NCBI RefSeq assembly: GCF_036178145.1
Contig: NZ_CP108067.1
Span: forward strand, 1,116,001-1,180,000
Length of the DNA: 64,000 nucleotides
Direction of reading: 5' to 3'
DNA from: Streptomyces sp. NBC_00273
GTDB taxonomy: Bacteria; Actinomycetota; Actinomycetes; Streptomycetales; Streptomycetaceae
The position numbers and the translations under genes are program-made. Under the pieces are notes generated by a model, which worked only from the letters and a program-made list of their open reading frames with translations, was not told where the DNA came from and made no database searches. Positions 20,961-30,087 of this stretch are shown one piece after another (within the stretch, counting starts at the first letter, position 1; the number at the start of each line of letters is the position of its first letter).

Positions 20961-22031
20961 TTGAGACCGCACGTGAACCAGCGTCGGACCCGCGTGCTCG
21001 AGCTCGTCCGGGCCCGGGGCACCGTGCGGGTGACGGACCTGGCCCGGGAACTCGGCGTCTCGCCGGTCACCCTGCGGCGGGACATCGAGGCGATGACGGC
21101 GCGGGGCGAGGTCCGGCGGATGCACGGGGGGATCGGCCGGGTGGAACCGGAGCGCCGGGCAGCCGCGGTGACGGGGCCGACCGCCGGGCTGGGGGTCGGG
21201 ATGGTGGTGCCGACGGCCGACCACTCCTACGCCGATGTGGTGCGCGGGGCCCGCGAGGCGATCGAGGCGCGGGGCGCCCGGCTGACCGTGGGCCTGACGC
21301 GGTACCTGACGGGCGAGGACCGGATACAGGCGGACCGGCTCCTGTCCACGGGGGCCCACGGGCTGCTGCTGACCCCGAACTGGGAGACCGGATCCCCCCG
21401 GCCCGGGGAGGGCGCCTGGACCGCGGAACTCACCGTTCCTGCCGTACTGGTGGAGCGCTGGGCCCCGCCGGGGCATCCGGCGGCCACCCTGGACCGGGTG
21501 GCGTCCGACCACGCGCACGGCGCGGCCGCGGCGGTCCGGCACCTGGCCGGGCTGGGGCACCGGCGGATCGCACTCGCCGGCCGGGACACCCCGGCGACGG
21601 CCCGGCTGCGCGCCGGGTACGAGGCCGCCGTGGCCGCCCTCGATCTGGAACCGGCGCCGCCGTGGCCGCCCGCCGGACCGGACCCGCTCTCCGAGGCCGG
21701 CCTGTTCGCCCGGAGCCTGGACTACCTGTGCGGGGCGGTGACGACGGGCGGGGTGACCGCGGCCCTGGTCCACAGCGACACCGACGCGATCATGCTGATC
21801 CCCAGGCTCCAGGCCCGGGGCGTGCGGGTGCCCGAGGACCTGGCGTTGATCGCGTACGGCGACCAGGTGGCCGGGCTGGCCGGCGTACCGCTGTCGGCGG
21901 TGGCACCGCCCCAGCACGAAGTGGGCAGGCGGGCGGCGGACCTGCTGCTGGACCGGCTGACCACCACCGGTCCGGAGACCGGCCCCCGACAACACGTGGG
22001 GTTGCTCCCGCACCTGACGATCCGCTCGTAG
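20961..22031 (+). CDS. DeoR-type HTH / LacI-type sugar-binding transcriptional regulator
   Basis: A 356-residue regulator. The N-terminus (VNQRRTRVLELVRARGTVRVTD) is a DeoR-type winged helix with LGVSPVTLRRDIEAM. From residue about 75 a periplasmic-binding-protein-like domain of the LacI/GalR type begins (GVGMVVPTADHSYADVVRGA) and continues through HRRIALAGRD and EDLALIAYGD. This mixed architecture is common in Streptomyces sugar operons. The TTG at 20961 is placed 6 nt after AGGGGGA; a GTG at 20973 is the alternative. Divergence from the gal region makes galactosides the likely ligand. Confidence 0.8.
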   Translation: MRPHVNQRRTRVLELVRARGTVRVTDLARELGVSPVTLRRDIEAMTARGEVRRMHGGIGRVEPERRAAAVTGPTAGLGVGMVVPTADHSYADVVRGAREAIEARGARLTVGLTRYLTGEDRIQADRLLSTGAHGLLLTPNWETGSPRPGEGAWTAELTVPAVLVERWAPPGHPAATLDRVASDHAHGAAAAVRHLAGLGHRRIALAGRDTPATARLRAGYEAAVAALDLEPAPPWPPAGPDPLSEAGLFARSLDYLCGAVTTGGVTAALVHSDTDAIMLIPRLQARGVRVPEDLALIAYGDQVAGLAGVPLSAVAPPQHEVGRRAADLLLDRLTTTGPETGPRQHVGLLPHLTIRS

Positions 22032-22074
22032 GGCGTGTCCGCGCAGTGGGTCGGTAGCTGCTTCGGGACCGTGA

Positions 22075-22106
22075 CGGCCCGCATCCGCATCGAGCGGTGC
22101 GGGCCG
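22075..22106 (+). terminator. hairpin after the sugar-type regulator
   Basis: CGGCCCGCA and TGCGGGCCG pair over 9 bp around a 14-nt loop, 44 bp after the regulator stop. Confidence 0.5.
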
Positions 22107-22235
22107 GGACGGCGTGCGTTCGACACCGGCTCCCCGAAGGGACCGGAGCTGGCGGCACTGGACGACGGGGATCCGCCTGGCCGGACCGGAAGGCCGCGCT
22201 TGTCCGCCGCGGCGGCGCCGCACTACGGTGAGGGT

Positions 22236-22895
22236 GTGGATCTTTTCACCCGTTCCTGGACGGCCTTGCGCACGGCGGTCGCCGAGATCCCGGACCCGGA
22301 CTTCGCACGGCCGTCGGGCTGCGCCGGCTGGCTCGTACGGGACCTCGTGTGCCACCTGGTCATCGATGCCCAGGACGTCCTGATCACCCTCGCCACCCCC
22401 GCCGCGACGGAGCCGACCGTCGACGCGGTGACCTACTGGCACGTCGCGGACCGGCCACCGACCGGCGAGGACCCGCTCGAAGCGCTCACCGTGCGGCTGG
22501 CCGCCGCGTACGGGGACCCGCACCTGCTCCGGTTCCACCTCGACGACGTCGGCTCCGCCGCCGGCCGCGCCGCCGAACTCGCCGACCCGAGGACCCGGGT
22601 GGGCACCCGCGACGAGGTCCTCACCGTGAGGGACTACCTCGGCGCGTACGTCCTGGAGTGGACGCTGCACCACCTCGACCTGATCGCCCACCTCCCGGAC
22701 GCGCGGACCCGGCCGCCCGAGGAGAGCCTGGCCCGCTCCCGCGCCATGCTGGAGCAGCTCGCCGGGGCGGCGTTCCCCGCGTCGTTCACCGACCGGGACG
22801 CGCTCCTGGTCGGCACCGGCCGCAGCGCACCCACCGACGCGCAGCGGGCCGAACTGCGCGACGTGGCGGTGAGGCTCCCGCTCGTCCTGAGCTGA
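22236..22895 (+). CDS. maleylpyruvate isomerase N-terminal domain (DinB-like) protein
   Basis: A 219-residue cytoplasmic protein with the mycothiol-dependent maleylpyruvate isomerase N-terminal fold. The opening FTRSWTALRTAVAEIPDPDFARPSGCAGWLVRDL with its Trp/Arg pattern is followed by a His-containing helix (VCHLVIDAQDVL) and a later EWTLHHLDLIAHL, which provide the metal-binding histidines of the DinB-like superfamily. These proteins use mycothiol, the actinobacterial thiol, for isomerase or transferase reactions; the exact substrate is unknown. GTG at 22236 follows GGTGAGG. It stands alone with no obvious partner. Confidence 0.75.
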   Translation: MDLFTRSWTALRTAVAEIPDPDFARPSGCAGWLVRDLVCHLVIDAQDVLITLATPAATEPTVDAVTYWHVADRPPTGEDPLEALTVRLAAAYGDPHLLRFHLDDVGSAAGRAAELADPRTRVGTRDEVLTVRDYLGAYVLEWTLHHLDLIAHLPDARTRPPEESLARSRAMLEQLAGAAFPASFTDRDALLVGTGRSAPTDAQRAELRDVAVRLPLVLS

Positions 22896-23115
22896 GCCGC
22901 CCCCGCCGCACAGAGGAGCCGGGCCGGGCCTGGTCAAGGGGGCTGAGCGCCCGCCAGGCGATCGAGGCGCTCGTTCCGCTGAACGGATGCAGTCGTCGAG
23001 CATCGGAACGTCCGCAGGGATCACAGCGGCCCCATCCCTCGTTGAACCGTCAAACGGTGCGCTCGCCACTAGCGCACCGCACCGCACCGCTGGCCCCTGG
23101 GATGAGGAGAATCCG

Positions 23116-23847
23116 ATGCATGCCGCCGAGGAGAACCGGCAGGAGCTGGACTCGGTCAGCGTCCTGAACGCGAAGAGGACGCTGCTCCAGCTGCTCGGTC
23201 GGGCGGGGGTCGCCGCCGACGATGCGGAGGGCCTGATCGCCCTGGTCGAGGCGGGCGCCTTGGCCGGCGCGTGCGAGGAGGTCGGCGCGCTCGGGGGGTC
23301 CGCCCCGGGGGACAAGGGCGAGCCGTACGAGTCGGGCTGGCTGGACGGTGCCCGTGCCGTCACCGACGAGCTCGGCGCGATCGCCGAACGGGCACTGGGG
23401 CAAACCGTCGGCCCCGACCGACCGAGCGCCGCCCCGGCCGACCGGCCACCGGTCGGGCGCATGGAGGTGGAGCAGGCGAAGGCAGCCGTCACCCCCCTCT
23501 ACCTCACCTTCACCGCCGTCTCCGACCTCGACCCCGAGGTCACCGAGGAGGTGCTCCGTGCCGTCCTCGCCACGATGACCCCCCGCCAGAGGGCCCGGTA
23601 CGCCGGCCGGCTGGCGGATTTCGCCGCAGCGCACCGGGCCCGTCTGGAGCGGTTGTACGTGGAGTACGGGCCCGGCAGCGCCACCGCCATCCACGGCCGC
23701 TACTCCCTCCTGCACTCCGCCACCAGCGTCGCGGTGCTGGAGCGGCTCGCCACGCCAGCGGCCGCGCTGCGGGAGGAGTGGGAGGCCGCCGAGCTGCCAC
23801 CCGCCTGGCTGGACGGTCCGAAGAGGGCCTGGGACGCGGTGGGCTGA
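23116..23847 (+). CDS. hypothetical protein
   Basis: A 243-residue soluble protein with no signal or membrane segment. The first 90 residues are Ala/Leu/Glu-rich with helical character (LNAKRTLLQLLGRAGV), a flexible Pro-rich stretch sits at about 100-115, and a helical C-terminal part follows (MTPRQRARYAGRLADFAAAHRARLERLYVEYG). I do not recognise a family. GAGGAGA precedes ATG 23116, a good ribosome binding site. The DNA between 22896 and 23115 shows no strong operator. Confidence 0.55.
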   Translation: MHAAEENRQELDSVSVLNAKRTLLQLLGRAGVAADDAEGLIALVEAGALAGACEEVGALGGSAPGDKGEPYESGWLDGARAVTDELGAIAERALGQTVGPDRPSAAPADRPPVGRMEVEQAKAAVTPLYLTFTAVSDLDPEVTEEVLRAVLATMTPRQRARYAGRLADFAAAHRARLERLYVEYGPGSATAIHGRYSLLHSATSVAVLERLATPAAALREEWEAAELPPAWLDGPKRAWDAVG

Positions 23848-23983
23848 CATCGCCGGCGCGAGCCTCGGCGCGTATGAGATCCGCCGACAGCCCCGGCCCT
23901 GCTGAGGGGTGGTACGCCGCCGAGCGCGGCCCGGGCTGCCCGGGCGGCGAAGGCGAATGCCACCGGACGGAAACGGCGCCCGG

Positions 23984-25195
23984 TCACTGCGCTAGCCGTC
24001 GGACCGCCGTCACGACGCTGGCCTCTGCCTCCTCTGCCGACATGTGGTGCGCGGCGACCGCGGCCGCCTTCGCGTACGACGGCTCTCGTACGGCAGCAGT
24101 GAGCGCGTCGGCGAGGGCTTCGGGAGTCAAGGAGCGGAAGGGGATCGGGGTCGGCGCTGCGCCGATCGCGGTGAGCCGGGCGGCCCAGAAGGGCTGGTCA
24201 GCGGCGACCGGTACCGTGACGGATGGGACCCCGGCGCGCACTGCCGCCGCCGTGGTGCCGGCTCCGGCGTGGTGGACGACGGCGGCCAGCCGCGGGAACA
24301 GCAGGGCGTGCGGTACGTCGCCGATGGTCAGGACATCGTCCCCGTCGGCGGCGAGCCCGGCGCTGCCCGACTGGAGGATCCCCCGCAGTCCGGCTCTCCG
24401 CAGGGCACCTACGGCGATCTCGCTCAGGCGGTCCCCGTGGCCGGCGGCCATGCTGCCGAAGCCGACCAGCACCGGTGGCGGTCCGGCAGCCAGGAAGTCC
24501 TCCAGGTCCGCGGGCAGCCGACGGCCGGCATCGACGTACGGCCACCAGGAGCCGGTCACGGTCAGATGGGCCGCCCAGTCGGACGGGCGGGGTACCAGCG
24601 CCGTGCTGAAGCCGTGCAGGACGGGCCAGCCGGCTTCGTCCTGCCGCCGGCGCATCCGTGCGGCAGTCAGCGTCGGCAGGTCAAGGCGTTCGCGCAGCCG
24701 TGCCACCGCCGGCTCGAAGACCCGGTCGGTCATCCGCAGGGCGAACCGTCCGGCGGCGCGGTGGCCGAACCGTCCCAGCGAGCGGGTTCCCATCAAGGTC
24801 GGGGCGAAGTCGCCGGTCGGGGCGGTGGGCTGCAGGTACACGCCCGTGCTCGGTATCCCGGTGGCTTCGGTGAGGTGCCAGCCGAGCGGAGCGGTGGTGG
24901 CCGACAGCAGGAGCAGGTCCGTGCCGTTGCTGACGGCATCGGCGAACCCCTCGCCCAGGTCCGCGATGAACGCGCTGGCGGCCCGCAGCAGTTCGCGCTT
25001 CCCCTGGACGTCACCGTGCGCCCGTGGATCGGCGGGCAGTGGTCGGAACTCCAGCCCGGCTTCCCCGGCAAGGGGTGCGAACGACTCCGTGGCGGCGAGT
25101 GCGACCTCGTGTCCGGCGTCGCGGAGGGCGGCGCCCAGGCCGGTATAGGGTGCGACATCACCGCGTGATCCGGCCGTGGCGATCAGGATTCTCAT
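23984..25195 (-). CDS. GT1 family glycosyltransferase (macrolide/MGT-like)
   Basis: A 403-residue GT-B enzyme. The N-terminal acceptor domain starts MRILIATAGSRGDVAPYTGLGAAL, the hallmark of MurG/UGT-type enzymes. The C-terminal nucleotide-sugar site holds FPRLAAVVHHAGAGTTAAAVRAGVPSVTVPVAADQPFW. Members glycosylate small lipophilic acceptors, often antibiotics. The 5' end overlaps the 3' end of the MerR gene by 38 bp, so expression should follow the regulator. The family cannot predict the acceptor; no sugar-biosynthesis genes are nearby, so a common UDP-sugar donor is likely. Confidence 0.85.
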   Translation of the reverse strand: MRILIATAGSRGDVAPYTGLGAALRDAGHEVALAATESFAPLAGEAGLEFRPLPADPRAHGDVQGKRELLRAASAFIADLGEGFADAVSNGTDLLLLSATTAPLGWHLTEATGIPSTGVYLQPTAPTGDFAPTLMGTRSLGRFGHRAAGRFALRMTDRVFEPAVARLRERLDLPTLTAARMRRRQDEAGWPVLHGFSTALVPRPSDWAAHLTVTGSWWPYVDAGRRLPADLEDFLAAGPPPVLVGFGSMAAGHGDRLSEIAVGALRRAGLRGILQSGSAGLAADGDDVLTIGDVPHALLFPRLAAVVHHAGAGTTAAAVRAGVPSVTVPVAADQPFWAARLTAIGAAPTPIPFRSLTPEALADALTAAVREPSYAKAAAVAAHHMSAEEAEASVVTAVRRLAQ

Positions 25196-25994
25196 CGGTG
25201 TTCCTTACACGTGGTTCTTCGATGTGGATGTGGCGCAACGCGTTGGCGCGTACCGCTTGGGCCAGGTAGGCGGCCAGGCCGGGACGTTGCCGCGAGGGCG
25301 GCACGACGAGGGCGAAGGCGCGAGGATCGGCGGCGAAGTCGTCCGCGATCCGCCGGTGCATCTGTGGCGGGCAGGGCGTGAACCAGCGGGACACGTGCAG
25401 CCGATGTTCCTCGGCGATGTCCATGGCCCGTTCACCGTCGCCGGGCTCGCCGTCGTCGTAGGCGGCGAGCAGGTCCGCCCGCCATGCGGCGGCCTCGGCC
25501 ATCAGCCGCCGCCAGTCCTCCTTGGTGTGGGCGGAGGCCCGCGCCATCGCCTCCCGGTGTCCGTTCGAGTCCCGCCACTTCGATTGGGCGTCGGTGGCGT
25601 AGGTGAGGTCGAAGGCGACCTCACCGAAGACCTCGAAGCGTTCCTCGGGCGTCAAGGACACCCCGGTCTGCTGGACCTCGATCGCCCGCTCGGCCACCTC
25701 GGCCAGGCGCTGCAGTCGGGTGATCTCCTCCGTCAGTTGCCGCTGCCGGGTCCGCAGGTGCTCCAGCGCGCTGGCTTGCGGGTTCGCGAGGATCTCGGCG
25801 ATCGCGTCCAGCGGGAAGCCCAGTTCGCGGTAGAAGAGGATCTGCTGGAGCCGCGCCAGGTCGGCGTCGTCGTAGCGGCGGTACCCGGCCCGGCTGCGGT
25901 CGCCGGGCGAGAGCAGCCCTGCCTTGTCGTAGTGGTGGAGCGTGCGCACGGTCACCCCGGCGAAGGCCGAGACCTGACCCACGGTATAGCCCAT
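25158..25994 (-). CDS. MerR family regulator with TipAS-like drug-binding domain
   Basis: A 278-residue regulator. Residues 1-70 are the MerR winged helix (YTVGQVSAFAGVTVRTLHHYDKAGLLSP), followed by a coiled coil (about 80-110) and a C-terminal TipAS-like antibiotic-recognition region (about 115-250) with the motif EHRLHVSRWFTPCPPQMHRRI. TipAL homologues bind thiopeptides and activate the genes they read. ATG at 25994 follows a promoter with a 19-bp spacer and a dyad, the classical MerR target. The downstream glycosyltransferase overlaps by 38 bp. Autoregulation is likely. The inducing ligand is unknown. Confidence 0.9.
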   Translation of the reverse strand: MGYTVGQVSAFAGVTVRTLHHYDKAGLLSPGDRSRAGYRRYDDADLARLQQILFYRELGFPLDAIAEILANPQASALEHLRTRQRQLTEEITRLQRLAEVAERAIEVQQTGVSLTPEERFEVFGEVAFDLTYATDAQSKWRDSNGHREAMARASAHTKEDWRRLMAEAAAWRADLLAAYDDGEPGDGERAMDIAEEHRLHVSRWFTPCPPQMHRRIADDFAADPRAFALVVPPSRQRPGLAAYLAQAVRANALRHIHIEEPRVRNTDENPDRHGRITR

Positions 25995-26017
25995 GGACCG
26001 CCCTTTCGTTCGTCTAC

Positions 26018-26049
26018 AGCCTCAAGCCTGACGTAAGGGGAGGGTCAAG
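26018..26049 (-). promoter_or_regulatory. MerR/TipA-type autoregulated promoter
   Basis: On the minus strand TTGACC (-35, plus 26043-26048) and GAGGCT (-10, plus 26018-26023) are separated by 19 bp, with an imperfect dyad across the spacer. The long spacer is the hallmark of MerR-activated promoters. Confidence 0.65.
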
Positions 26050-26170
26050 CCGTGATCTCGAGACGCCTGGAGCCGGTGGCGCGGGGGCGCTCTAGCATGG
26101 GCCCCTCCTGATCATCCCCGGGCCGCGCAGCCGGTGACGCTGCCTCGGCCCCCGTGCGAGGAGCCGCACC

Positions 26171-27967
26171 ATGCCGTCCAGCACCACCGCCCCGCCGCCC
26201 TACGTCGTTCCCTGCGCGGGGCCGGGCGGTTCCGGGACGCGGTACGCCCTCGTCGGCGCCGACGGACGGCTGGTGCGGGCGCCGGACCTGAGCGCGGTCG
26301 GGGCGTTCCACCCGGACGGCCGGGGCGGGTTCGTCGCCCCCGCCGCCGACCCGGAGGGCCGGTGCGGCTACCTCGACCACCGCGGTGTGTGGCTGGCCGA
26401 ACCGGCGCTGCCCTACACCGAGGTGTTCGAGGAGACCGGGCTCTCCCGGTTCCGGGCGGAGGACGGCCGCTGGGGCTACGCCGGGACGGACGGCACACCC
26501 GTCATACCGGCCACCCTGACGGAGGCCCACGTGTTCCGCCACGGCCTGGCCGCCGCCCGCACCGATGACGGGACGGGCTACATCGACGCCACGGGCCGCT
26601 TCGTGATACGCCCGCAGCACGCAGGGGCGGGAGTGTTCGCGTCGAACGGGCTCGCCGGCGTGCGGATGGCCGAAGGCGGGCCCTGCGGCTACATCGACCG
26701 CACGGGCCGCACGGTCATCGAGCCGCGGTTCGACGGAGCACGGCCCTTCGGACCCGACGGCGCGGCGCCCGTGCGGGTGGGCGAGCTGTGGGGCCTGATC
26801 GACGAGAAGGGGGAGTGGATCGTCGAGCCGTCCTTCCGGATGCTCAACCCCTTCGGCGCGAACGGCCTCGCCTACGTCCTCGGCGGCACCGTCGGCGACC
26901 ACTTCCGGGGCTTCCTGAACGCCCGCGGCGAGCTGGTGATCAAGTCGGAGGGCAACCGGCTCTCCGAGGACTTCCGGTGCGGGCTGGTGCGTTTCGACAA
27001 CGGCTACGCGCACGGCTACCTCGACGCCGCCGGCGAGGAGGTCATCGAGCAGGAGTACGAGTGGGCGGAGGACTTCGACGGCGCGGGGGCCGCGGTGGCC
27101 CACTACCTCGAACCCCTGGACGAGGACGACCCCGAGGAGGCCCGCGCGGCGGCCGCCGACCGCCCCTCCGGGCGGGCGTGGGGCGTCCTGCGCTCAGACG
27201 GCCGGTTCATCCCCGTCCACCATCCGGAGCCCCTCACCGACGCCGGGGGCTGGGTTCTCGGATTCGGCTACGGGACCGGACTCGCCGCGTTCGTCACCCG
27301 CGACGGCGGGGTGGCCCACGTGGACCGCGACGGCATGGACGTCTGCCGGGTCGAGGCCACCGCGGACGGTGCCGCCCTGCGCCTGGTGGACCGGGCCGGG
27401 ACGACCCTGTGGGAAACCACCGGGGCCGAGGGCACCTTCGCGTCCGTGGAGCCCGCCCACTGCCAAGAGGCCCACTCGTACCTGGTCTACCCCGGTGCCC
27501 CGGAACGGGACGTCGCCGAGCTCGCGGGCGAGTTGCTCGCCGCCGATCCCCGCCCGTTCGAGCCCTGCTCGCTGATCTTCGACAGCAGGGAGGACCCGTA
27601 CGAGCCCGCCGAGACCGAGGACGACCCGGACGCGGACGGCATCTGGTTCGGTGCCATGAGCGTGGTCGCGGAGACGTTTCTCTACGCCGAGCACCAGCAC
27701 GACTTCTCCTTCCTCCAGGACTGGGCGAACGAACGGTTCGGTGAGATCGAGGCCGACATGATCGGCCGGCTCACCGCCCGCTTCGGCGACCCGCTCCCGG
27801 GAGCCGAGCTGTGCCTGCGCTACGGCGACGGCGAGTCGTCCACCGTGTGGCAGGTCGGCGCACAGCAGCTGGTCCTTCAGTCCTACGTCCTGGTCGGCGA
27901 CGGGGACGTGGAGATCCAGCTCTGGCTCGCCGCCGTCGCGCCGTCCGACGAGGACGCGCAGCCGTAG
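26171..27967 (+). CDS. WG repeat-containing protein
   Basis: A 598-residue protein built from about seven to eight WG repeats in residues about 40-320, each a short beta-element with Trp/Gly or Tyr-Ile-Asp cores (WGYAGTDGTPVIPATL, GYIDATGRFVIRP, WGLIDEKGEWIVEP). The C-terminal 250 residues are acidic and form another domain. No signal peptide is visible, so it is probably cytoplasmic. WG repeats form propeller-like scaffolds of unknown partner. The ATG at 26171 follows GAGGAG. No cognate enzyme sits beside it. The coding region ends in a GCCGTA hexamer repeat. Confidence 0.8.
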   Translation: MPSSTTAPPPYVVPCAGPGGSGTRYALVGADGRLVRAPDLSAVGAFHPDGRGGFVAPAADPEGRCGYLDHRGVWLAEPALPYTEVFEETGLSRFRAEDGRWGYAGTDGTPVIPATLTEAHVFRHGLAAARTDDGTGYIDATGRFVIRPQHAGAGVFASNGLAGVRMAEGGPCGYIDRTGRTVIEPRFDGARPFGPDGAAPVRVGELWGLIDEKGEWIVEPSFRMLNPFGANGLAYVLGGTVGDHFRGFLNARGELVIKSEGNRLSEDFRCGLVRFDNGYAHGYLDAAGEEVIEQEYEWAEDFDGAGAAVAHYLEPLDEDDPEEARAAAADRPSGRAWGVLRSDGRFIPVHHPEPLTDAGGWVLGFGYGTGLAAFVTRDGGVAHVDRDGMDVCRVEATADGAALRLVDRAGTTLWETTGAEGTFASVEPAHCQEAHSYLVYPGAPERDVAELAGELLAADPRPFEPCSLIFDSREDPYEPAETEDDPDADGIWFGAMSVVAETFLYAEHQHDFSFLQDWANERFGEIEADMIGRLTARFGDPLPGAELCLRYGDGESSTVWQVGAQQLVLQSYVLVGDGDVEIQLWLAAVAPSDEDAQP

Positions 27968-27981
27968 CCGTAGCCGTAGCC
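27961..27981 (+). repeat. GCCGTA hexanucleotide repeat at the WG gene stop
   Basis: Three copies of GCCGTA begin at the last codon of the WG gene. The stop TAG comes from the repeat itself. No function is evident. Confidence 0.6.
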
Positions 27982-28113
27982 ACCGGCCGTACCGGCGCGG
28001 TCTGCGCCGTGCGCTGCCTTGGTGGGCCGCGAGGCACGGGCCCCTCGCCCGCACGCCGTCCCGGGCAGCCGGATCCTTCCTCGGGTGCACGGAACGGAGT
28101 ACGGGCGGCGCGG

Positions 28114-28203
28114 TCAGAACTTGCTCAGGTTGAGCGCGTTCTGCAGGTCCTTGACGGTGGCGGGACCCCACGCACCGTCGACGGCCAGACCGGCGCCGGT
28201 CAT
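28114..28203 (-). pseudogene. C-terminal fragment of a peptidoglycan-binding protein
   Basis: Twenty-nine codons (MTGAGLAVDGAWGPATVKD, then LQNALNLSKF) match the last half of a peptidoglycan-binding domain, whose DGxWGPAT motif is diagnostic. It is in the same frame as the truncated PhoX gene, separated by one TAG. Its own start is not credible, so it is a fragment of a different gene joined here. Confidence 0.6.
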
Positions 28204-28944
28204 CTACGTGCCCCAAGGGGTCACCCCGTAGGCGCTGTTGCCCAGTGTGCCGGCGTGGGCCGTACCGGTGCGCAGCGCCGGGTGACCGGACCCCACCGGG
28301 CCGGAGAAGTTCACCGGGGTCGTGCCGGTGATGCGGACGTTGCGCGGCGAGTCGCCGATGTCCCAGGTGCCGCCGCTCTCGCGCACCTCGACCACGCTCA
28401 GCCCCTGCGCGGCCAGGGACTTGTCGACCTTCTCGCGTGTCAGGGCCGCGCCGCCGTCCCGGTGGAGCAGCGTGGCGTCCGTGGCCTCGTGGTTGACGAC
28501 GAGCGTCCCGCGCTGGCTGCCCCGGGGGCCGTCGTCGTACGGGAAGAAGTGCAGCCCGCTGTGGTGCGAGCCGATCTGGCGGGCCTGGTCGGCGGAGCTG
28601 TTGCCGCCGTTAACCAGCCACGCAGGCCCACCGGAGTACAGGGGCCGGCCCCACGGCGCCAGGGTCTGCACCGTGTGGCCGGGCGGTACGGTCACCGCGT
28701 CCGTGGTCGCGGTCGGCACCGCGGCGAAGCCGAGGAGGCCCTTCGGCTCCCGGCCGGCGGGCGGCGGCGCCGGGGTGGCGGCTGCGGTGGCGGCCCGGGC
28801 GGTGGGGGTGCCGAAGCCGAGGAAGGCCACGAGGGCGGCCGTGCCGCCGGCCACGACCTGACGGCGGGAGGGCGAGGAGGCCACGACCTCCTCGAACGGC
28901 GGGGCCCCCGCCGACTCGGGGTGGGGAGGAACCAGATCTGCCAT
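28204..28944 (-). pseudogene. truncated PhoX-type alkaline phosphatase
   Basis: A 246-codon remnant of the PhoX family (DUF839), Ca2+/Fe3+-dependent secreted alkaline phosphatases of about 690 residues. The Tat-like signal (SRRQVVAGG) is present, then the family blocks PPGHTVQTLAPWGRPLY, HSGLHFFPYDD and TLVVNHEATDATLLHRDG, ending GNSAYGVTPWGT just where a Tyr-Leu-Thr-Cys-Glu-Glu block normally follows. A TAG ends the frame and the downstream DNA belongs to a peptidoglycan-binding protein. The catalytic C-terminal two thirds are missing, so no activity is expected. Confidence 0.75.
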
Positions 28945-29301
28945 GTGTGTGCCACCAAATGGGGAAGGCTCGGCCGCTGCGCCGCCGCGGCCGGGATACG
29001 GAGGACGGGTGCCACCGGCGACATCGGCTGCCGGGGCCCGTGGCACCGAACCTAGGGCGAGACGCCGCCCGTTCCGTCCGTCCAGCCGTCCCGGGACGCC
29101 CCGAACCGCATCTCGGGACGGCGTTTTGCGGGTGACCCGGGGGGCGCGGGGGTGCCTACCGTGGCGGACTTCTGCGGAACGCGACGCCCCGGCCGGATGC
29201 GCCCTGTTCCGGCCCGCCGTTCCGGGGTACTGGCGCTGGACACCGGCGGACCGTTCGATCGCTGGTCTGGCGGGTACGCCCGGCCAGTCCTCGTGAGGGC
29301 T
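28945..29301. other. 357-bp intergenic stretch
   Basis: I see no supported gene here. The strand upstream of the PhoX remnant must hold its promoter, but no clear -10/-35 pair or palindrome stands out. Confidence 0.5.
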
Positions 29302-29847
29302 TCACCGGCGTCGGCCGAGAAGGGCGGCCTGCTCCTTCTTGAGTCGCGCGAAGCGCGTCGTGGTGTACTCCTTCAGCTCCGGTCCCGGGAACTGGATGAC
29401 GGACTTGTATGTGCCGAACTCGCCGCATGCCCAGCGCGCTGCGGTGATCTCGTAGCCGGAGACGTGGGCGCACAGGTCAAGCAGGACCGACGGCACCTCC
29501 TCCTCGATGAGGAGGTCGGCCTTGGTGACGACCACGTCACGCATCTTCTGGATGTTGGGCAGGAAGACGGTCGTGGCCCAGGTGCGCCACTCGGCGATCT
29601 CCTCCTCGGTGGGGGGTATGTCGTGGTCGAAGGGGTGGACCCCATCAGGGCGGACGTATCTCTCGCAGAACGCCTCGTAGGCACGGCTATTGGCCTCCAT
29701 GAGCGCGAAGAGCGGGCCGTAGAAGTCGCTCAGCTGCTGGTTCACTCGGGCGAGCCGGGCCTGTCGCTGCGCGAGCCTCAGCCCGTTGAGGTACGTCGCC
29801 AGGTAGCCGGCGAAGGCCAGACTGACGGTCAAGATCACTGTGTTCAC
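29302..29847 (-). CDS. membrane-anchored hypothetical protein
   Basis: A 181-residue protein starting with one hydrophobic segment (VILTVSLAFAGYLATYL) that anchors it, followed by a charged soluble part with many Arg/Gln residues, a coiled region (QRQARLARVNQQLSDFYGPLF) and acidic loops. I do not recognise the family; similar proteins occur in actinobacteria without known role. The ATG at 29847 is the first possible start. The terminus is basic. It is downstream of the ricin-type gene, with a hairpin between them, so it has its own promoter. Confidence 0.6.
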   Translation of the reverse strand: MNTVILTVSLAFAGYLATYLNGLRLAQRQARLARVNQQLSDFYGPLFALMEANSRAYEAFCERYVRPDGVHPFDHDIPPTEEEIAEWRTWATTVFLPNIQKMRDVVVTKADLLIEEEVPSVLLDLCAHVSGYEITAARWACGEFGTYKSVIQFPGPELKEYTTTRFARLKKEQAALLGRRR

Positions 29848-30027
29848 GAGGGGATGCTAGGCCCGCCCCTTTCAGACCGTCCGACCGTTGGTTCCGTCAT
29901 CCGGCCGGACGCGGTCCTTGCTGACAAGGCTGGGCCAAGACGGTCGTTGAATCCTCGTCACGAGCCCCGACGCGGTCGGCGACATCATGGCCCCGTGCGG
30001 AGGCTGGTAGCGCGCCATCCGCGTCCC

Positions 30028-30059
30028 TGCTGGTGGGAAGTCGTCGCTTCCCACCAGCA
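30028..30059 (-). terminator. hairpin after the ricin-type lectin gene
   Basis: TGCTGGTGGGAAG and CTTCCCACCAGCA form a perfect 13-bp stem with a 6-nt loop, 28 bp past the lectin stop. It is probably the terminator of the lectin transcript. Confidence 0.75.
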
Positions 30060-30087
30060 CGACGAGCGACCCGGTGAACCCCTGCGG

